64,000 nt of DNA, from the NCBI RefSeq assembly GCF_024582815.1, contig NZ_CP102099.1:310001-374000 (forward strand), read 5' to 3'. The notes beneath the pieces were generated by a model that ran no database searches, was not told where the DNA came from, and worked only from the letters and a program-made list of their open reading frames with translations. The position numbers were made by a program, and so were the translations under genes. Below, piece by piece: positions 45,495-54,756 of the stretch. Positions within the stretch are counted from its first letter, which is position 1. Each line of letters starts with the position of its first letter. Origin of the DNA: Acinetobacter colistiniresistens. Its GTDB lineage: Bacteria > Pseudomonadota > Gammaproteobacteria > Pseudomonadales > Moraxellaceae.

Positions 45495-46721
45495 ATGGCA
45501 GCTAAAAAAGCGCAAATGATGCCAACTTTTGCTTACGAAGGGGTCGATCGTAAAGGGGCAAAAATTAAAGGGGAATTACCTGCACGTAATATGGCCTTGG
45601 CTAAAGTTACGTTGCGTAAACAAGGGGTGACCATCAAGAACATTCGAGAAAAGCGTAAAAATATTCTTGAAGGCTTGATGAAGAAAAAAGTGACCACTTT
45701 GGATATCACCATTTTTACCCGTCAATTGGCGACAATGATGAAAGCGGGCGTTCCCTTGGTACAAGGCTTTGAAATCGTGGCTGAAGGCTTAGAAAACCCA
45801 GCCATGCGTGAAGTGGTCCTTGGGATTAAAAGTGAAGTCGAAGGGGGAAATACCTTCGCGGGTGCCCTGAAAAAATATCCGCAGTATTTTGATAATCTGT
45901 TTTGCTCGCTGGTTGAATCTGGTGAACAATCTGGTGCACTTGAAACCATGCTGGACCGAGTTGCAATTTATAAAGAAAAGAGTGAATTACTCAAACAAAA
46001 AATCAAGAAAGCCATGAAATATCCAATTTCGGTGGTTGTGGTTGCAGTGATTGTGACCATTATTTTGATGGTGAAGGTTGTCCCTGTATTTCAGGATCTA
46101 TTTAGCTCTTTTGGTGCAGATCTACCCGCTTTTACCAAAATGGTGGTCGAAATGTCCAAATGGATGCAAGAGTACTGGTTTATTCTGATTATCGTGATTG
46201 GCATAATTATTACCGCCTTTTTGGAAGCTAAAAAACGTAGTAAAAAGTTTCGCGACACCTTGGATAAAATGGCACTCAAAGCGCCGATTTTTGGGGATTT
46301 GGTCTATAAAGCCATTATTGCCCGTTATAGCCGTACTTTGGCAACAACTTTTGCAGCAGGTGTTCCACTAATTGATGCACTTGAGTCAACTGCTGGTGCA
46401 ACCAATAATGTCGTGTATGAAGAAGCGGTGATGAAAATTCGTGAAGATGTCGCCACAGGCCAACAGCTACAGTTTGCCATGCGTGTTTCTAACCGTTTTC
46501 CATCAATGGCCATTCAAATGGTGGCAATTGGTGAAGAATCGGGGGCTTTAGACAGTATGCTCGACAAAGTTGCGACGCACTATGAAAATGAGGTGGATAA
46601 TGCTGTCGATGGCTTGACCTCAATGATGGAACCATTAATCATGGCCATTCTAGGCGTGCTGGTCGGTGGCCTGGTTATCGCGATGTATCTTCCAATCTTC
46701 CAAATGGGCTCCGTGGTCTAA
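45495..46721 (+). CDS. pilC: Type IV pilus inner-membrane platform protein PilC
   Basis: A 408-residue GspF-family platform protein that couples the PilB and PilT motors to the pilus. It holds two repeated cytoplasmic GspF domains (TRQLATMMKAGVPLVQGFEI and SRTLATTFAAGVPLIDALES, each with the ending ESGEQSGALETML / IGEESGALDSMLDKV). Three membrane helices are visible, near residues 175, 225 and 385. It lies 24 bp after pilB and 5 bp before pilD. Confidence 0.97.
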   Translation: MAAKKAQMMPTFAYEGVDRKGAKIKGELPARNMALAKVTLRKQGVTIKNIREKRKNILEGLMKKKVTTLDITIFTRQLATMMKAGVPLVQGFEIVAEGLENPAMREVVLGIKSEVEGGNTFAGALKKYPQYFDNLFCSLVESGEQSGALETMLDRVAIYKEKSELLKQKIKKAMKYPISVVVVAVIVTIILMVKVVPVFQDLFSSFGADLPAFTKMVVEMSKWMQEYWFILIIVIGIIITAFLEAKKRSKKFRDTLDKMALKAPIFGDLVYKAIIARYSRTLATTFAAGVPLIDALESTAGATNNVVYEEAVMKIREDVATGQQLQFAMRVSNRFPSMAIQMVAIGEESGALDSMLDKVATHYENEVDNAVDGLTSMMEPLIMAILGVLVGGLVIAMYLPIFQMGSVV

Positions 46722-46726
46722 GTTTT

Positions 46727-47587
46727 ATGCAAGATTTTTTTTCATATTTTATCGAAAATCCCACTGCACTTTATCTGGCGGTTGGGCTTTTTAGTTTATG
46801 CATTGGTAGCTTTCTAAATGTTGTCATTTTTCGCACGCCTCGAATGATGGAGCAAGAGTGGCAGCAAGAATGCCACATGCTCCTCCACCCTGAACAACCG
46901 ATAATTGATCAAAGCAAGCTCAGTTTAAGCCAACCCGCCTCGACTTGCCCCAAATGCGACTCACCTATCCATTGGTACCATAATATCCCTGTGATCAGCT
47001 GGTTAGTACTTCGTGGTAAATGTGGGACTTGCCAAAACCCGATTAGTATCCGCTACCCTTTTATTGAGCTGCTCACCATGGTCTGCTCATTGGTTGTGGT
47101 TGCCGTATTTGGTGCAACAGTGCAAATGTTGTTTGGTCTAGTTCTGACTTGGGTATTAATTACATTAACCTTTATTGATTTTGATACACAATTATTACCT
47201 GATCGCTTTACCCTTCCCTTAGCAGCCTTAGGTTTAGGCATTAATAGTTATGCGATTTATACCACTGCTAGCCTAGCCATTTGGGGCTATTTAATCGGCT
47301 TCCTCTGCCTCTGGATTGTTTACTACATCTTTAAACTAATCACTGGTAAGGAAGGGATGGGCTATGGCGATTTCAAGCTACTCGCAGCGTTAGGTGCATG
47401 GATGGGACCAATGCTACTCCCACTCATTGTGTTACTCTCTTCTATGATTGGTGCAGTGATTGGTATTATTCTGATGAAAATGCGGGGCGAAAATCAACCT
47501 TTTGCATTTGGTCCATATATCGCAATTGCGGGCTGGATCGCCTTCTTATGGGGTGATCAGATCATGAAAGTTTATTTAGGTGGCTAA
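46727..47587 (+). CDS. pilD: Prepilin leader peptidase / N-methyltransferase PilD
   Basis: A 286-residue aspartic membrane peptidase that cleaves and N-methylates type IV prepilins and type II secretion pseudopilins. The zinc-binding cysteines lie in CPKCDSPIHWYHNIPV and GKCGTCQNP. The catalytic aspartates are in DFDTQLLPDRFTLP and the GxGD motif GMGYGDFKLLAALGAW. About eight membrane helices. The coaE gene follows, its ATG one base after the stop. Confidence 0.97.
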   Translation: MQDFFSYFIENPTALYLAVGLFSLCIGSFLNVVIFRTPRMMEQEWQQECHMLLHPEQPIIDQSKLSLSQPASTCPKCDSPIHWYHNIPVISWLVLRGKCGTCQNPISIRYPFIELLTMVCSLVVVAVFGATVQMLFGLVLTWVLITLTFIDFDTQLLPDRFTLPLAALGLGINSYAIYTTASLAIWGYLIGFLCLWIVYYIFKLITGKEGMGYGDFKLLAALGAWMGPMLLPLIVLLSSMIGAVIGIILMKMRGENQPFAFGPYIAIAGWIAFLWGDQIMKVYLGG

Positions 47588-47588
47588 T

Positions 47589-48194
47589 ATGCGTTTTATC
47601 TTGGGAATCACAGGTGGTATTGGCAGCGGCAAATCAGCGGCGACACAATGGTTTGAGTCTCAGGGTATTACGGTTATTGATGCTGATGTGGTGGCACGAG
47701 AAGTGGTCGAGCCAGGCCAACCCGCACTCAGAGCAATCCGGGACAACTTTGGCGATTGGGTATTATTGGCAGACGGCAATCTGGATCGACGGGCGCTGCG
47801 TGAGCATATTTTTCAATTTCCAGAGGCGCGTCAAACTTTAGAAAAAATCACCCATCCTGCCATTCGCCAGTCCATTATTCAGCAATTACAACAGGCTGAG
47901 AGTCCATATGTGATTTTGGTTTCGCCCCTGCTATTTGAAACCAATCAACATGAACTCACTCATCACACGCTACTGGTTGATGCTGATGAACAAACGCAAT
48001 TACAGCGCGCGAGCCAACGCGACGGACAAAGTGAAGAACAGATTCGAAAGATCATTGCAGCACAAATGCCACGCTCTCAAAAACAGCAATTAGCCAATGA
48101 TATTGTACTCAATGACGGTCTGTTAGAGCATCTTCACCAACAGCTGAAACCCTTGCATTTCAGCTATTTACAACGTGCAGAACGTTGTATCTAG
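47589..48194 (+). CDS. coaE: Dephospho-CoA kinase
   Basis: A 201-residue P-loop kinase that performs the last step of coenzyme A synthesis. The P-loop is GITGGIGSGKSA, followed by the family ADVVAREVVEPGQPAL and the lid-region RASQRDGQSEEQIRKIIAAQ. An in-frame GTG at 47580 would overlap pilD, but the ATG at 47589 begins the standard N-terminus MRFILGIT. The pilD-coaE pairing is widespread in gammaproteobacteria. Its stop codon shares CTAG with the stop of the convergent EamA gene. Confidence 0.96.
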   Translation: MRFILGITGGIGSGKSAATQWFESQGITVIDADVVAREVVEPGQPALRAIRDNFGDWVLLADGNLDRRALREHIFQFPEARQTLEKITHPAIRQSIIQQLQQAESPYVILVSPLLFETNQHELTHHTLLVDADEQTQLQRASQRDGQSEEQIRKIIAAQMPRSQKQQLANDIVLNDGLLEHLHQQLKPLHFSYLQRAERCI

Positions 48195-49102
48195 CCTTGT
48201 TTCTGTTGCTCCAGCTGCGTGGTCAAACTGTCTTTGCGAAACCAACGCCAAGGTTGTAAAGCACCAATCCCCATTCCAACCAGACCACAGAGAATCGCGG
48301 CATTGAGCGGTTCATTTAATAATGGAACAGCCACAATCGCTGCAATAAATGGTGCCAGCGTTACAATACTACCCGTTTTAAATGCCCCTAAACGCTCAAT
48401 TGCAGCCACATAACTTAAGGTCGCCACGATCACCACCAAAATGCCATGAAAAAGCCCCTGAATCACCAGATGAATCAGCTCTGCATCTTGAAAATGTTTT
48501 GGAATAAATAATAGATAAATCGGCAAATAGAGAATGGCAGACCAAATCACCACACCTACGGTCGAATGCCACGCTGATAATTTCCACTGTTTTAGCAGGA
48601 CGGTGAAAAGCCCCCACCATGCCGCACTGATAAAAAGAAGCAGATCGCCCCATCCCAATGCGGCTGCCTGATCATGCAGTATTAAATAACTCATGAGCGC
48701 CAATGCACCCATCATAATCACCAGACTCAACCACGTGTTTTTATCAAAGGGCTGCTGAAACAACAAATAGGCTGCAACAGCCGTACACAGTGGAATACAG
48801 CCATTGAGAAAAATCGCCGCATGCGCTGCTGGAGCATGTAAGAAAGCGGTATACACCGTTAAGCAATAAGCCAAACCACCGATCAATGCCAAAATGACAG
48901 GACGAGGGTGCCATAAAAAGGCAAAATCTTTTTTATAGATTAATATAGGGATTAAAATCAGAGAGGCAATTGCAAAGCGCATTGCCATCAAATCCCACAC
49001 ACTGACGTGCCAATGTGCATTGAGACGGGAAAAAATGGTAAATCCCCCCCAAATACACATGGTGATAAAGACAAAGAAATAGCCTTGTGTGCGAGCAGTC
49101 AT
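48191..49102 (-). CDS. EamA-family drug/metabolite transporter (DMT superfamily)
   Basis: A 303-residue inner-membrane protein with ten predicted helices made of two EamA repeats. The first repeat begins YFFVFITMCIWGGFTIFSRL; the second contains GDLLLFISAAWWGLFTVLL and the motif GSIVTLAPFIAAIVAVPLLNE with PLNAAIL after it. Substrate unknown; relatives export amino acids or metabolites. It overlaps coaE by 4 bp at the stops and lies 30 bp after the rlmB coding end on the other side (both minus strand). Confidence 0.85.
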   Translation of the reverse strand: MTARTQGYFFVFITMCIWGGFTIFSRLNAHWHVSVWDLMAMRFAIASLILIPILIYKKDFAFLWHPRPVILALIGGLAYCLTVYTAFLHAPAAHAAIFLNGCIPLCTAVAAYLLFQQPFDKNTWLSLVIMMGALALMSYLILHDQAAALGWGDLLLFISAAWWGLFTVLLKQWKLSAWHSTVGVVIWSAILYLPIYLLFIPKHFQDAELIHLVIQGLFHGILVVIVATLSYVAAIERLGAFKTGSIVTLAPFIAAIVAVPLLNEPLNAAILCGLVGMGIGALQPWRWFRKDSLTTQLEQQKQG

Positions 49103-49132
49103 TTGAGCTTACATGAACAAGATTGGGTTAAA

Positions 49133-49882
49133 TTATACACCAGCACGTTGGCGGCATGCCTCATAAAGTGCCATCCCAGTTGCCACACTCACATTCAAGC
49201 TTTGTAAATCGCCCAACATTGGAATATAAACCGTATGATCGCACTGTGACTGGGTAATCGGTCTTAAACCTGTATCCTCCGCACCCATCACAATCACCAC
49301 AGGCCCGTTGAAATCACACTGATGAATCGGCAATGCCTTTTCATCCAGCATGGTCCCAATCACTCGGGTATGGGTGGTGTCTTTTAAGTGCGCAAGCGTT
49401 CGCGCAAGGTTGGTCACCTGAATAAACTTCACTTTTTCAGCTCCACCTGCAGCAACCTTACGTGCTGTCGGCGTTAAGCTCGCTGAACGATCACGCGGAA
49501 CAATTACCGCCTGTACACCCATTGCCGCAGCCGTACGAATACACGCCCCCAGATTATGGGGGTCAGTCACTTGGTCAAGTGCCAGCAACAGGGCATCTGG
49601 TGATTGCTGTAGTAATTCGTCCAGATCTTTTTCATTCAAGGTCGGATGCGGGCGAACTGCTGCGACTACGCCTTGATGGAAAGGTAAGCCTGCCAGTTTT
49701 TCCAGACTATCTCGACTGGCTTTTTGAACACTAATCCCAAAAGGTTCTGCAAGCTGCAAAATTTTTTGCAGACGCTGATCATCACGACCTTTTAGCGTAA
49801 ATAAAGTTAAAACGCGTTCAGGCTCCAACTCCAACAATGACTCCACTGAATGAACGCCATAATAATATTCAGGTTTCGCCAT
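49133..49882 (-). CDS. rlmB: 23S rRNA (guanosine-2'-O)-methyltransferase RlmB
   Basis: A 249-residue SpoU-family methyltransferase that methylates G2251 in the peptidyl-transferase centre (E. coli numbering). The N-terminal substrate-binding domain starts YYGVHSVESLL. The trefoil-knot SAM motifs are DPHNLGACIRTAAAMG, IVMGAEDTGLRP and LQSLNVSVATGMALYEA. The frame is open to 49960, but the ATG at 49882 has AGAGG 6 nt upstream and the family N-terminus (MAKPEYYYG). Confidence 0.95.
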   Translation of the reverse strand: MAKPEYYYGVHSVESLLELEPERVLTLFTLKGRDDQRLQKILQLAEPFGISVQKASRDSLEKLAGLPFHQGVVAAVRPHPTLNEKDLDELLQQSPDALLLALDQVTDPHNLGACIRTAAAMGVQAVIVPRDRSASLTPTARKVAAGGAEKVKFIQVTNLARTLAHLKDTTHTRVIGTMLDEKALPIHQCDFNGPVVIVMGAEDTGLRPITQSQCDHTVYIPMLGDLQSLNVSVATGMALYEACRQRAGV

Positions 49883-49942
49883 GAACGACCTCTTGCAGTA
49901 TTCCCTCTGATATAAAGAAGGATAATTAGGGGAGTTTTGAAA

Positions 49943-49976
49943 AAAATAAAAATCCTGCAAAGCAACTTTACAGGTG
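49943..49976 (-). terminator. Second of two tandem minus-strand terminators between ppnP and rlmB
   Basis: On the minus strand CCTGTAAAG pairs with CTTTGCAGG (49966-49974 and 49954-49962, one wobble, 3-nt loop), followed by a long T-rich tract. Its stem closely repeats that at 50008-50043, and an AGCTCC/GGAGCT hairpin lies between them (about 49976-49994). Confidence 0.75.
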
Positions 49977-50007
49977 AGGAGCTGTTATAGCTCCGCAAGG
50001 GAACTTA

Positions 50008-50043
50008 ATAAAAAATCCTGCAAAATGACTTTTACAGGATTTC
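50008..50043 (-). terminator. First terminator after ppnP
   Basis: On the minus strand a 13-bp stem (arms 50030-50042 and 50013-50025, one wobble, 4-nt loop) is followed by TTTTTATT. It begins 38 bp after the ppnP stop and ends that transcript. Confidence 0.85.
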
Positions 50044-50080
50044 CATTAAATCTAGTGTACTCGATTTAGACAGGAATAGG

Positions 50081-50407
50081 TTAACCTTCTAAATGACAGA
50101 CATAATCGAGCACTTCATCTGCTTCGATATGGAACATACTGTTCCCAGGCACATAAAAGGACTGGCCTGCACGAAATAATTCACTCTCAGCACTATCTGC
50201 AATTTTTACACGGCATTCACCAGAAATAATTTCCATACGCTCTGGAACGTGTGTTTCAAAAGTCAAAGGCTGTTCAGTGGGTAAAATTACACCTAAAGTC
50301 TTTTTTGTACCATCTTCAAATTGTACTGTATGGCTAATACATGCCCCACCAAAATACACATTCGATTTCTTAATGACCGTTACATGATCAAATTGCACTG
50401 AACTCAT
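50081..50407 (-). CDS. ppnP: Pyrimidine/purine nucleoside phosphorylase PpnP
   Basis: A 108-residue cupin-fold protein (formerly DUF1255/YaiE). The E. coli homologue cleaves a broad range of nucleosides with phosphate. Diagnostic are KKSNVYFGGACISHTVQF, LGVILPTEQPLTFET and the end FHIEADEVLDYVCHLEG. Length is 10-15 residues above the usual 93-95. It has its own terminator; the upstream gap at 50408-50818 holds its promoter. Confidence 0.93.
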   Translation of the reverse strand: MSSVQFDHVTVIKKSNVYFGGACISHTVQFEDGTKKTLGVILPTEQPLTFETHVPERMEIISGECRVKIADSAESELFRAGQSFYVPGNSMFHIEADEVLDYVCHLEG

Positions 50408-50528
50408 GCGTACTCTCCAAATAATGCCGCATTTATATTAGGTTATGCTGGACGTAGTTTAATTGTGCCGTGACAACTAATCAATCCATTTTCTGGGCTA
50501 AACGTTGCAATTTTCATACCTGAGCTCA

Positions 50529-50667
50529 GATAAGCAAAGTGAAACTTTGCCTGAGCGCAAGACGAACAGCTTTGCTGTGAGTAGCGAAGATAAATAAAGT
50601 ATGAGAAGCACCGCTTCGCAAGGTTCGAACACAAAACCTTGTACCATAGATGGTGCATAAGCGGTGA
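50529..50667. repeat. Structured non-coding element with serial hairpins (possible intergenic repeat)
   Basis: The 410-bp gap between ppnP and recN has no convincing gene but dense secondary structure. There are stems at 50534-50550 (GCAAAGT/ACTTTGC) and 50566-50578 (ACAGC/GCTGT). An outer 8-bp stem (CACCGCTT 50609-50616 with AAGCGGTG 50659-50666) encloses two inner hairpins, 50619-50641 (CAAGGTT/AACCTTG) and 50643-50654 (ACCA/TGGT), a three-way junction. Two overlapping short minus-strand frames here have no ribosome binding sites. It could be a mobile intergenic repeat or an unrecognised structured RNA; which cannot be told from one copy. Confidence 0.4.
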
Positions 50668-50818
50668 CTGGCGCACAAATACAAAGCGAAATCGTATCTT
50701 AAACCCATAAACAATCAGTAATTCCTCAGTAAATCAGGAAAATCCAGTATTCCGCACTTGTCGTCACTTTAAAACTTCTCTATCTTTAAGCAAAAGATTC
50801 CGTGCATTGGATGCGTTT

Positions 50819-52477
50819 ATGCTCACCCATTTAACTTTAATTAATTTTGCACTCGCTGACCATTTGGCTTTAGATATTGAACGAGGCTTCAATGTGCTGA
50901 CTGGTGAAACTGGTGCAGGAAAATCATTATTGTTAGATGCACTTTCTGCGTGCTTAGGCGAACGTACCGATACCAATTATGTACGTTATGGTGCAGACAA
51001 AGCTGATGTCACTGCGATATTTAGTTATCAGCCTGAAAGTGCAGAAGCGCATTGGCTGACCGAACATGAACTGGATGATGATTCAGGTGAAATCCATTTA
51101 AGACGTGTGATTTTTGCCACAGGCCGCAGCAAGGCTTGGATCAATGGCCGCCCGAGCAGCTTGGCCGAACTCAAAGAGATTGGACGCTTGCTGGTTCAAC
51201 TGTATAGCCAGCACAGCCAGCAACAATTACTCGAACCACCTTATCCTAAACATTGGCTTGATCGTTATCATAATTTTGCCGAACCTTCGCAAGCAGTACG
51301 TGATGCCTATAGCACATGGCAACGAAATATTCGTCAACATCAAGCTGCCTTAGATGCGCAAGCGACACGTATTCAAAAAATACAAAGCTTAGAATTACAA
51401 ATTGAAGAACTGGAAGACGTTGTTCAAACCGATTATCGTGAAATCGAACAAGAGTTTGATCGTCTCAGCCATCATGAACATATCATGCAAGACTGTAGTT
51501 ATAGTCTCAATGTACTGGATGAGGCCGAGCAGAATATTACCCAAGAAGTTGCATCGATCATTCGTCGTCTGGAATCTCATGCAGGTCGTAGCGAACAGCT
51601 CGCCAATATTTATAATTCCTTGTTAAATGCGCAAAGCGAAATAGACGATGCAACCGCAAGCTTACGTCAGTTTATTGACCGTCAAAGCTTTGATCCTGAA
51701 CGCATGGAACAGTTGAATGCAACCCTCGAAGTGTTCCATCGTCTGGCACGTAAACACCGCACTCAACCCGAATTACTCAAACAAGACTATGAAACTTGGC
51801 AACAAGAATTAGCGCAACTGCATCAGCTGGAAGATCCAGAAACCTTGGCAGAACAAGTTGAGCTTTCCTATCAAGCCTTTATACAAGCGGCTCAACATCT
51901 AGATAACATTCGTCGCGCGGCCGCTGTTCCATTAGCAAAACAACTGACTGAACAGGTAAAGCCACTCGCACTTCCAGAAGCACATTTTGAGTTTAAATTT
52001 GAGCCACAGGAACCGAATGCCGAAGGACTCAGCTTTATTCAACTGTTATTCACCGCCAATAAAGGTATCCCGCCACAACCATTGGCACGCGTTGCCTCAG
52101 GCGGTGAGTTATCCCGTATTGCGCTGGTGATGCAAGTCATGAATGCAGAGAAAACCGAGTCCGAGGTACTGGTCTTTGACGAAATTGATGTTGGGATCAG
52201 TGGGGGTACTGCTGAAGTCGTGGGACGCCTATTGGCTGATCTGGCTCAGCATGTGCAACTGCTCTGTATTACGCATCAAGCGCAAGTGGCAGCACAATCC
52301 GACCAGCATTTATTGGTGAAAAAACAACAAAGCGATCCAGCCAGCAGTACCATTCTCGAACTGGATGAAGATCAACGGATTTTAGAGTTAGCACGCATGT
52401 CGGGTGGGGTCGAGATTAGCGAAACCACTTTGCAACATGCACGCCAGCTGCGCCAGCTCAAATTCCAATCTGCTTAA
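50819..52477 (+). CDS. recN: DNA repair protein RecN
   Basis: A 552-residue SMC-like ATPase that holds broken DNA ends for recombination. Walker A (LTGETGAGKSLLLDAL) is near residue 30, a central coiled-coil arm spans about residues 155-370, and the C-terminal lobe carries the signature (RVASGGELSRIALVMQV) and Walker B (VLVFDEIDVGISGGTAEVVG). A TTG at 50807 is in frame, but the ATG at 50819 gives the standard start MLTHLTLINFALADHL. Length is the family norm. Monocistronic; no LexA box was sought successfully. Confidence 0.96.
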   Translation: MLTHLTLINFALADHLALDIERGFNVLTGETGAGKSLLLDALSACLGERTDTNYVRYGADKADVTAIFSYQPESAEAHWLTEHELDDDSGEIHLRRVIFATGRSKAWINGRPSSLAELKEIGRLLVQLYSQHSQQQLLEPPYPKHWLDRYHNFAEPSQAVRDAYSTWQRNIRQHQAALDAQATRIQKIQSLELQIEELEDVVQTDYREIEQEFDRLSHHEHIMQDCSYSLNVLDEAEQNITQEVASIIRRLESHAGRSEQLANIYNSLLNAQSEIDDATASLRQFIDRQSFDPERMEQLNATLEVFHRLARKHRTQPELLKQDYETWQQELAQLHQLEDPETLAEQVELSYQAFIQAAQHLDNIRRAAAVPLAKQLTEQVKPLALPEAHFEFKFEPQEPNAEGLSFIQLLFTANKGIPPQPLARVASGGELSRIALVMQVMNAEKTESEVLVFDEIDVGISGGTAEVVGRLLADLAQHVQLLCITHQAQVAAQSDQHLLVKKQQSDPASSTILELDEDQRILELARMSGGVEISETTLQHARQLRQLKFQSA

Positions 52478-52591
52478 TTGTGTATACAAAATATGAGAAA
52501 AAGATTGGCGAAATCCGATCAACTCTTGTATGTTGATAAAAAGAACCTATATAGATAGATCAGCATAATATATTGATGGAGAATCGCCTAG

Positions 52592-53146
52592 GTGACGAAA
52601 CAATACTTAACTCACCGTTGTCTCATCGCTCCACCAGACATGGCAGATGACTTTTTTGCCAATACTGTCATCTATGTTGCGCGCCATGACGAAGACGGTG
52701 CTCAAGGCATCATTATCAATCGCCCTTCCGATCTACAAATCAAAGAATTACTTAATGATTTAGAGATTGATGCCGACAATGTCCATCCACATGCCGTGTT
52801 ACAAGGTGGTCCATTACGTCCAGAAGCAGGCTTTGTATTGCATACCGGTCAGCCAACTTGGCATTCATCGATTGCGGTCGGTGAAAATGTCTGTATCACC
52901 ACCAGTAAAGATATTTTAGATGCGATTGCACATAACGAAGGTGTGGGCCGCTATCAAATCGCCTTAGGCTATGCCAGCTGGAGCAAGAACCAACTTGAAG
53001 AAGAGATTGCACGTGGGGACTGGCTCATCTGTGAATCAGACATGGATCTGATTTTTAATCTGCCCTATCACGATCGCTGGGATGCCGCCTATAAAAAAAT
53101 TGGAGTAGACCGTACCTGGTTTGCCTCTGAGATTGGTCATGCCTGA
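52592..53146 (+). CDS. YqgE/AlgH family protein (UPF0301)
   Basis: A 184-residue protein of the UPF0301/AlgH family. Typical stretches are [40 protein letters not shown] and [15 protein letters not shown] (each short). The role is unsettled; in Pseudomonas AlgH influences alginate and virulence genes. The start is a GTG at 52592 with GGAG about 10 nt upstream. Its end overlaps the ruvX start by 8 bp, the widespread yqgE-yqgF pairing. Confidence 0.93.
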   Translation: MTKQYLTHRCLIAPPDMADDFFANTVIYVARHDEDGAQGIIINRPSDLQIKELLNDLEIDADNVHPHAVLQGGPLRPEAGFVLHTGQPTWHSSIAVGENVCITTSKDILDAIAHNEGVGRYQIALGYASWSKNQLEEEIARGDWLICESDMDLIFNLPYHDRWDAAYKKIGVDRTWFASEIGHA

Positions 53147-53582
53147 GATGCAGAGTTTCCAATCCATCATGGCATTTGATTTTGGCACCCAAAAAATGGG
53201 GATGGCGATAGGTCAATCCTCGATTGAAAGCAGCAATCCTCTGCCCTTATTCCCGATGAAAGATGGTATTCCAGACTGGGATAAATTATTAAAGATTGTC
53301 AAAGAATGGCAACCGAATCTATTTATCGTGGGTTTACCGCTGAATATGGATGACAGTGAATCTGAGCTCTCTGCTCGGGCACGTAAATTCGCGCGTCGTT
53401 TACGTCATCAAACCAATATTGAAACCTGGATGGTGGATGAACGTTTGACGACACGTGAAGCCAGAGAAGAGCTGGAGTCTTATCAAAGCAAAGGACAGGC
53501 AAAACGCTTATCTGCAGATAGCTTTGCAGCGGCATTATTGATTCAGAGTTGGTATCGCGATCCCGTAGGGATTACACCTTAA
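53139..53582 (+). CDS. ruvX: RuvX/YqgF, putative pre-16S rRNA nuclease
   Basis: A 147-residue RNase H-fold protein. Homologues act in maturation of the 16S rRNA 5' end; an older proposal was Holliday-junction resolution. Catalytic positions are visible: D in [15 protein letters not shown] or D in VGLPLNMDD, and D in [10 protein letters not shown] plus [13 protein letters not shown] near the end. The ATG at 53139 overlaps the yqgE/algH stop; an ATG at 53148 is the other option. Translationally coupled to the upstream gene. Confidence 0.94.
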   Translation: MPEMQSFQSIMAFDFGTQKMGMAIGQSSIESSNPLPLFPMKDGIPDWDKLLKIVKEWQPNLFIVGLPLNMDDSESELSARARKFARRLRHQTNIETWMVDERLTTREAREELESYQSKGQAKRLSADSFAAALLIQSWYRDPVGITP

Positions 53583-53603
53583 GGCTGAATTTCCCAAATA
53601 TTT

Positions 53604-53637
53604 AATGGTCTCGTGCTATTAATACCGCGAGACCATT
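53604..53637. terminator. Perfect 10-bp hairpin between convergent ruvX and the HlyD-type gene
   Basis: AATGGTCTCG (53604-53613) and CGAGACCATT (53628-53637) flank a 14-nt loop, 21 bp after the ruvX stop. It is symmetric between two converging genes, so a shared termination role fits, but neither side has a clean T-run, so the call is tentative. Confidence 0.4.
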
Positions 53638-53696
53638 GTATAAAACATAAAACAACACTCTTAATCCCAAATAAAATCTTTAAGCCAAGCTCTGAG

Positions 53697-54698
53697 TTAT
53701 TTCTCGATAATTCGAACCGTTGCCGTACGCCCTGAAACAAATGCCAGCGGATTTTGTGGTTGTTCATCCAAGACAATTTTCACAGGTACACGTTGTGCCA
53801 AACGCACCCAACTAAAGGTTGGATTTACATTGGCCAATAAATTCGAACTACCCGAACGTTCACGATCTTCAATCCCGGTTGCGATGCCTTGTACATGGCC
53901 TCGAATGCGTTGCTTATCTCCCATCAACTGGACAGTCGCAGCATCACCAACATGAATACGGTTTAATTTGGTCTCTTCAAAATACCCCACAACATAGAGC
54001 TGATGGCGGTCTAATAAAGCCGCAACGGCTTGCCCCACCTTCACATAATTGCCAACCCGCAAATCGAAATTCGATAAAGTCCCATCTGCAGGTGCGACCA
54101 CTTCAGAGCGATTCAAATTCAGTTGCGCCAAATGTAAATTGCTATTGGCCACTTCAATCAAAGCTTGCTGCTGTTGAATCGCGGCATTGGCTTGTTCGAT
54201 GCTCGCAGTTAATTGCTCACGCTCGGCTACGGCTTGATCGCGGGTTGCAAAAACTTGATCTTGTTCCTGTTTCGAAATTGCACCATCCATCAAGCTGGCA
54301 TAACGTGCTGCATTTTTCTCTGCCAGTTTCATATTGGCTTCAGTTTTCACCAAACTCGCCTTTGAACCTGCCAGATTTGCATGCGCTTGCGCCAAACCAG
54401 CTTTGGCTTTGGCAAGGTCGGATTTCGCTTGCTCAACATCCAAGGCCTGACGTGCGACATCAATCTTGAACAGCACTTGCCCTTTCTTCACGGTTTGGTT
54501 GTCTTGCACCAACACTTCAGTGACCAAACCATTCACATCGGAAGCGACCTGAATCACATCTCCCCGTACACGTCCATCCCGTGTCCACGGTGCGGCATTG
54601 TAGTAATTCCATAAATGCACGATGGCGTAAACAGCAATCACAACTGCAACGAGCAACACCATAGGACGTATAACTTTGCGCACATCAAATGCATTCAT
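53697..54698 (-). CDS. HlyD/EmrA-type efflux periplasmic adaptor (AaeA-like)
   Basis: A 333-residue membrane fusion protein with one N-terminal anchor helix (about residues 12-33), a split lipoyl domain (VLVQDNQTVKKGQVLFKID and VAPADGTLSNFDLRVGNYV), a coiled-coil hairpin (about 85-190) and a beta-barrel end. The ATG at 54698 has AGAGG 9 nt upstream and was preferred over the ATG at 54731. It is the third gene of a FUSC-DUF1656-HlyD operon with the same make-up as E. coli aaeB-aaeX-aaeA, which exports aromatic carboxylic acids. The actual substrate is unknown. Confidence 0.88.
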   Translation of the reverse strand: MNAFDVRKVIRPMVLLVAVVIAVYAIVHLWNYYNAAPWTRDGRVRGDVIQVASDVNGLVTEVLVQDNQTVKKGQVLFKIDVARQALDVEQAKSDLAKAKAGLAQAHANLAGSKASLVKTEANMKLAEKNAARYASLMDGAISKQEQDQVFATRDQAVAEREQLTASIEQANAAIQQQQALIEVANSNLHLAQLNLNRSEVVAPADGTLSNFDLRVGNYVKVGQAVAALLDRHQLYVVGYFEETKLNRIHVGDAATVQLMGDKQRIRGHVQGIATGIEDRERSGSSNLLANVNPTFSWVRLAQRVPVKIVLDEQPQNPLAFVSGRTATVRIIEK

Positions 54699-54756
54699 GT
54701 TGATGACCTCTACTACATTTCTTGACATCATTAAATTTTAAAATCAGCATCTTGTC

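Noticed and set aside
50443..50714. Two overlapping short minus-strand frames between ppnP and recN
   Set aside because: No ribosome binding sites, unusual residue composition, and the DNA is better explained by serial hairpins.
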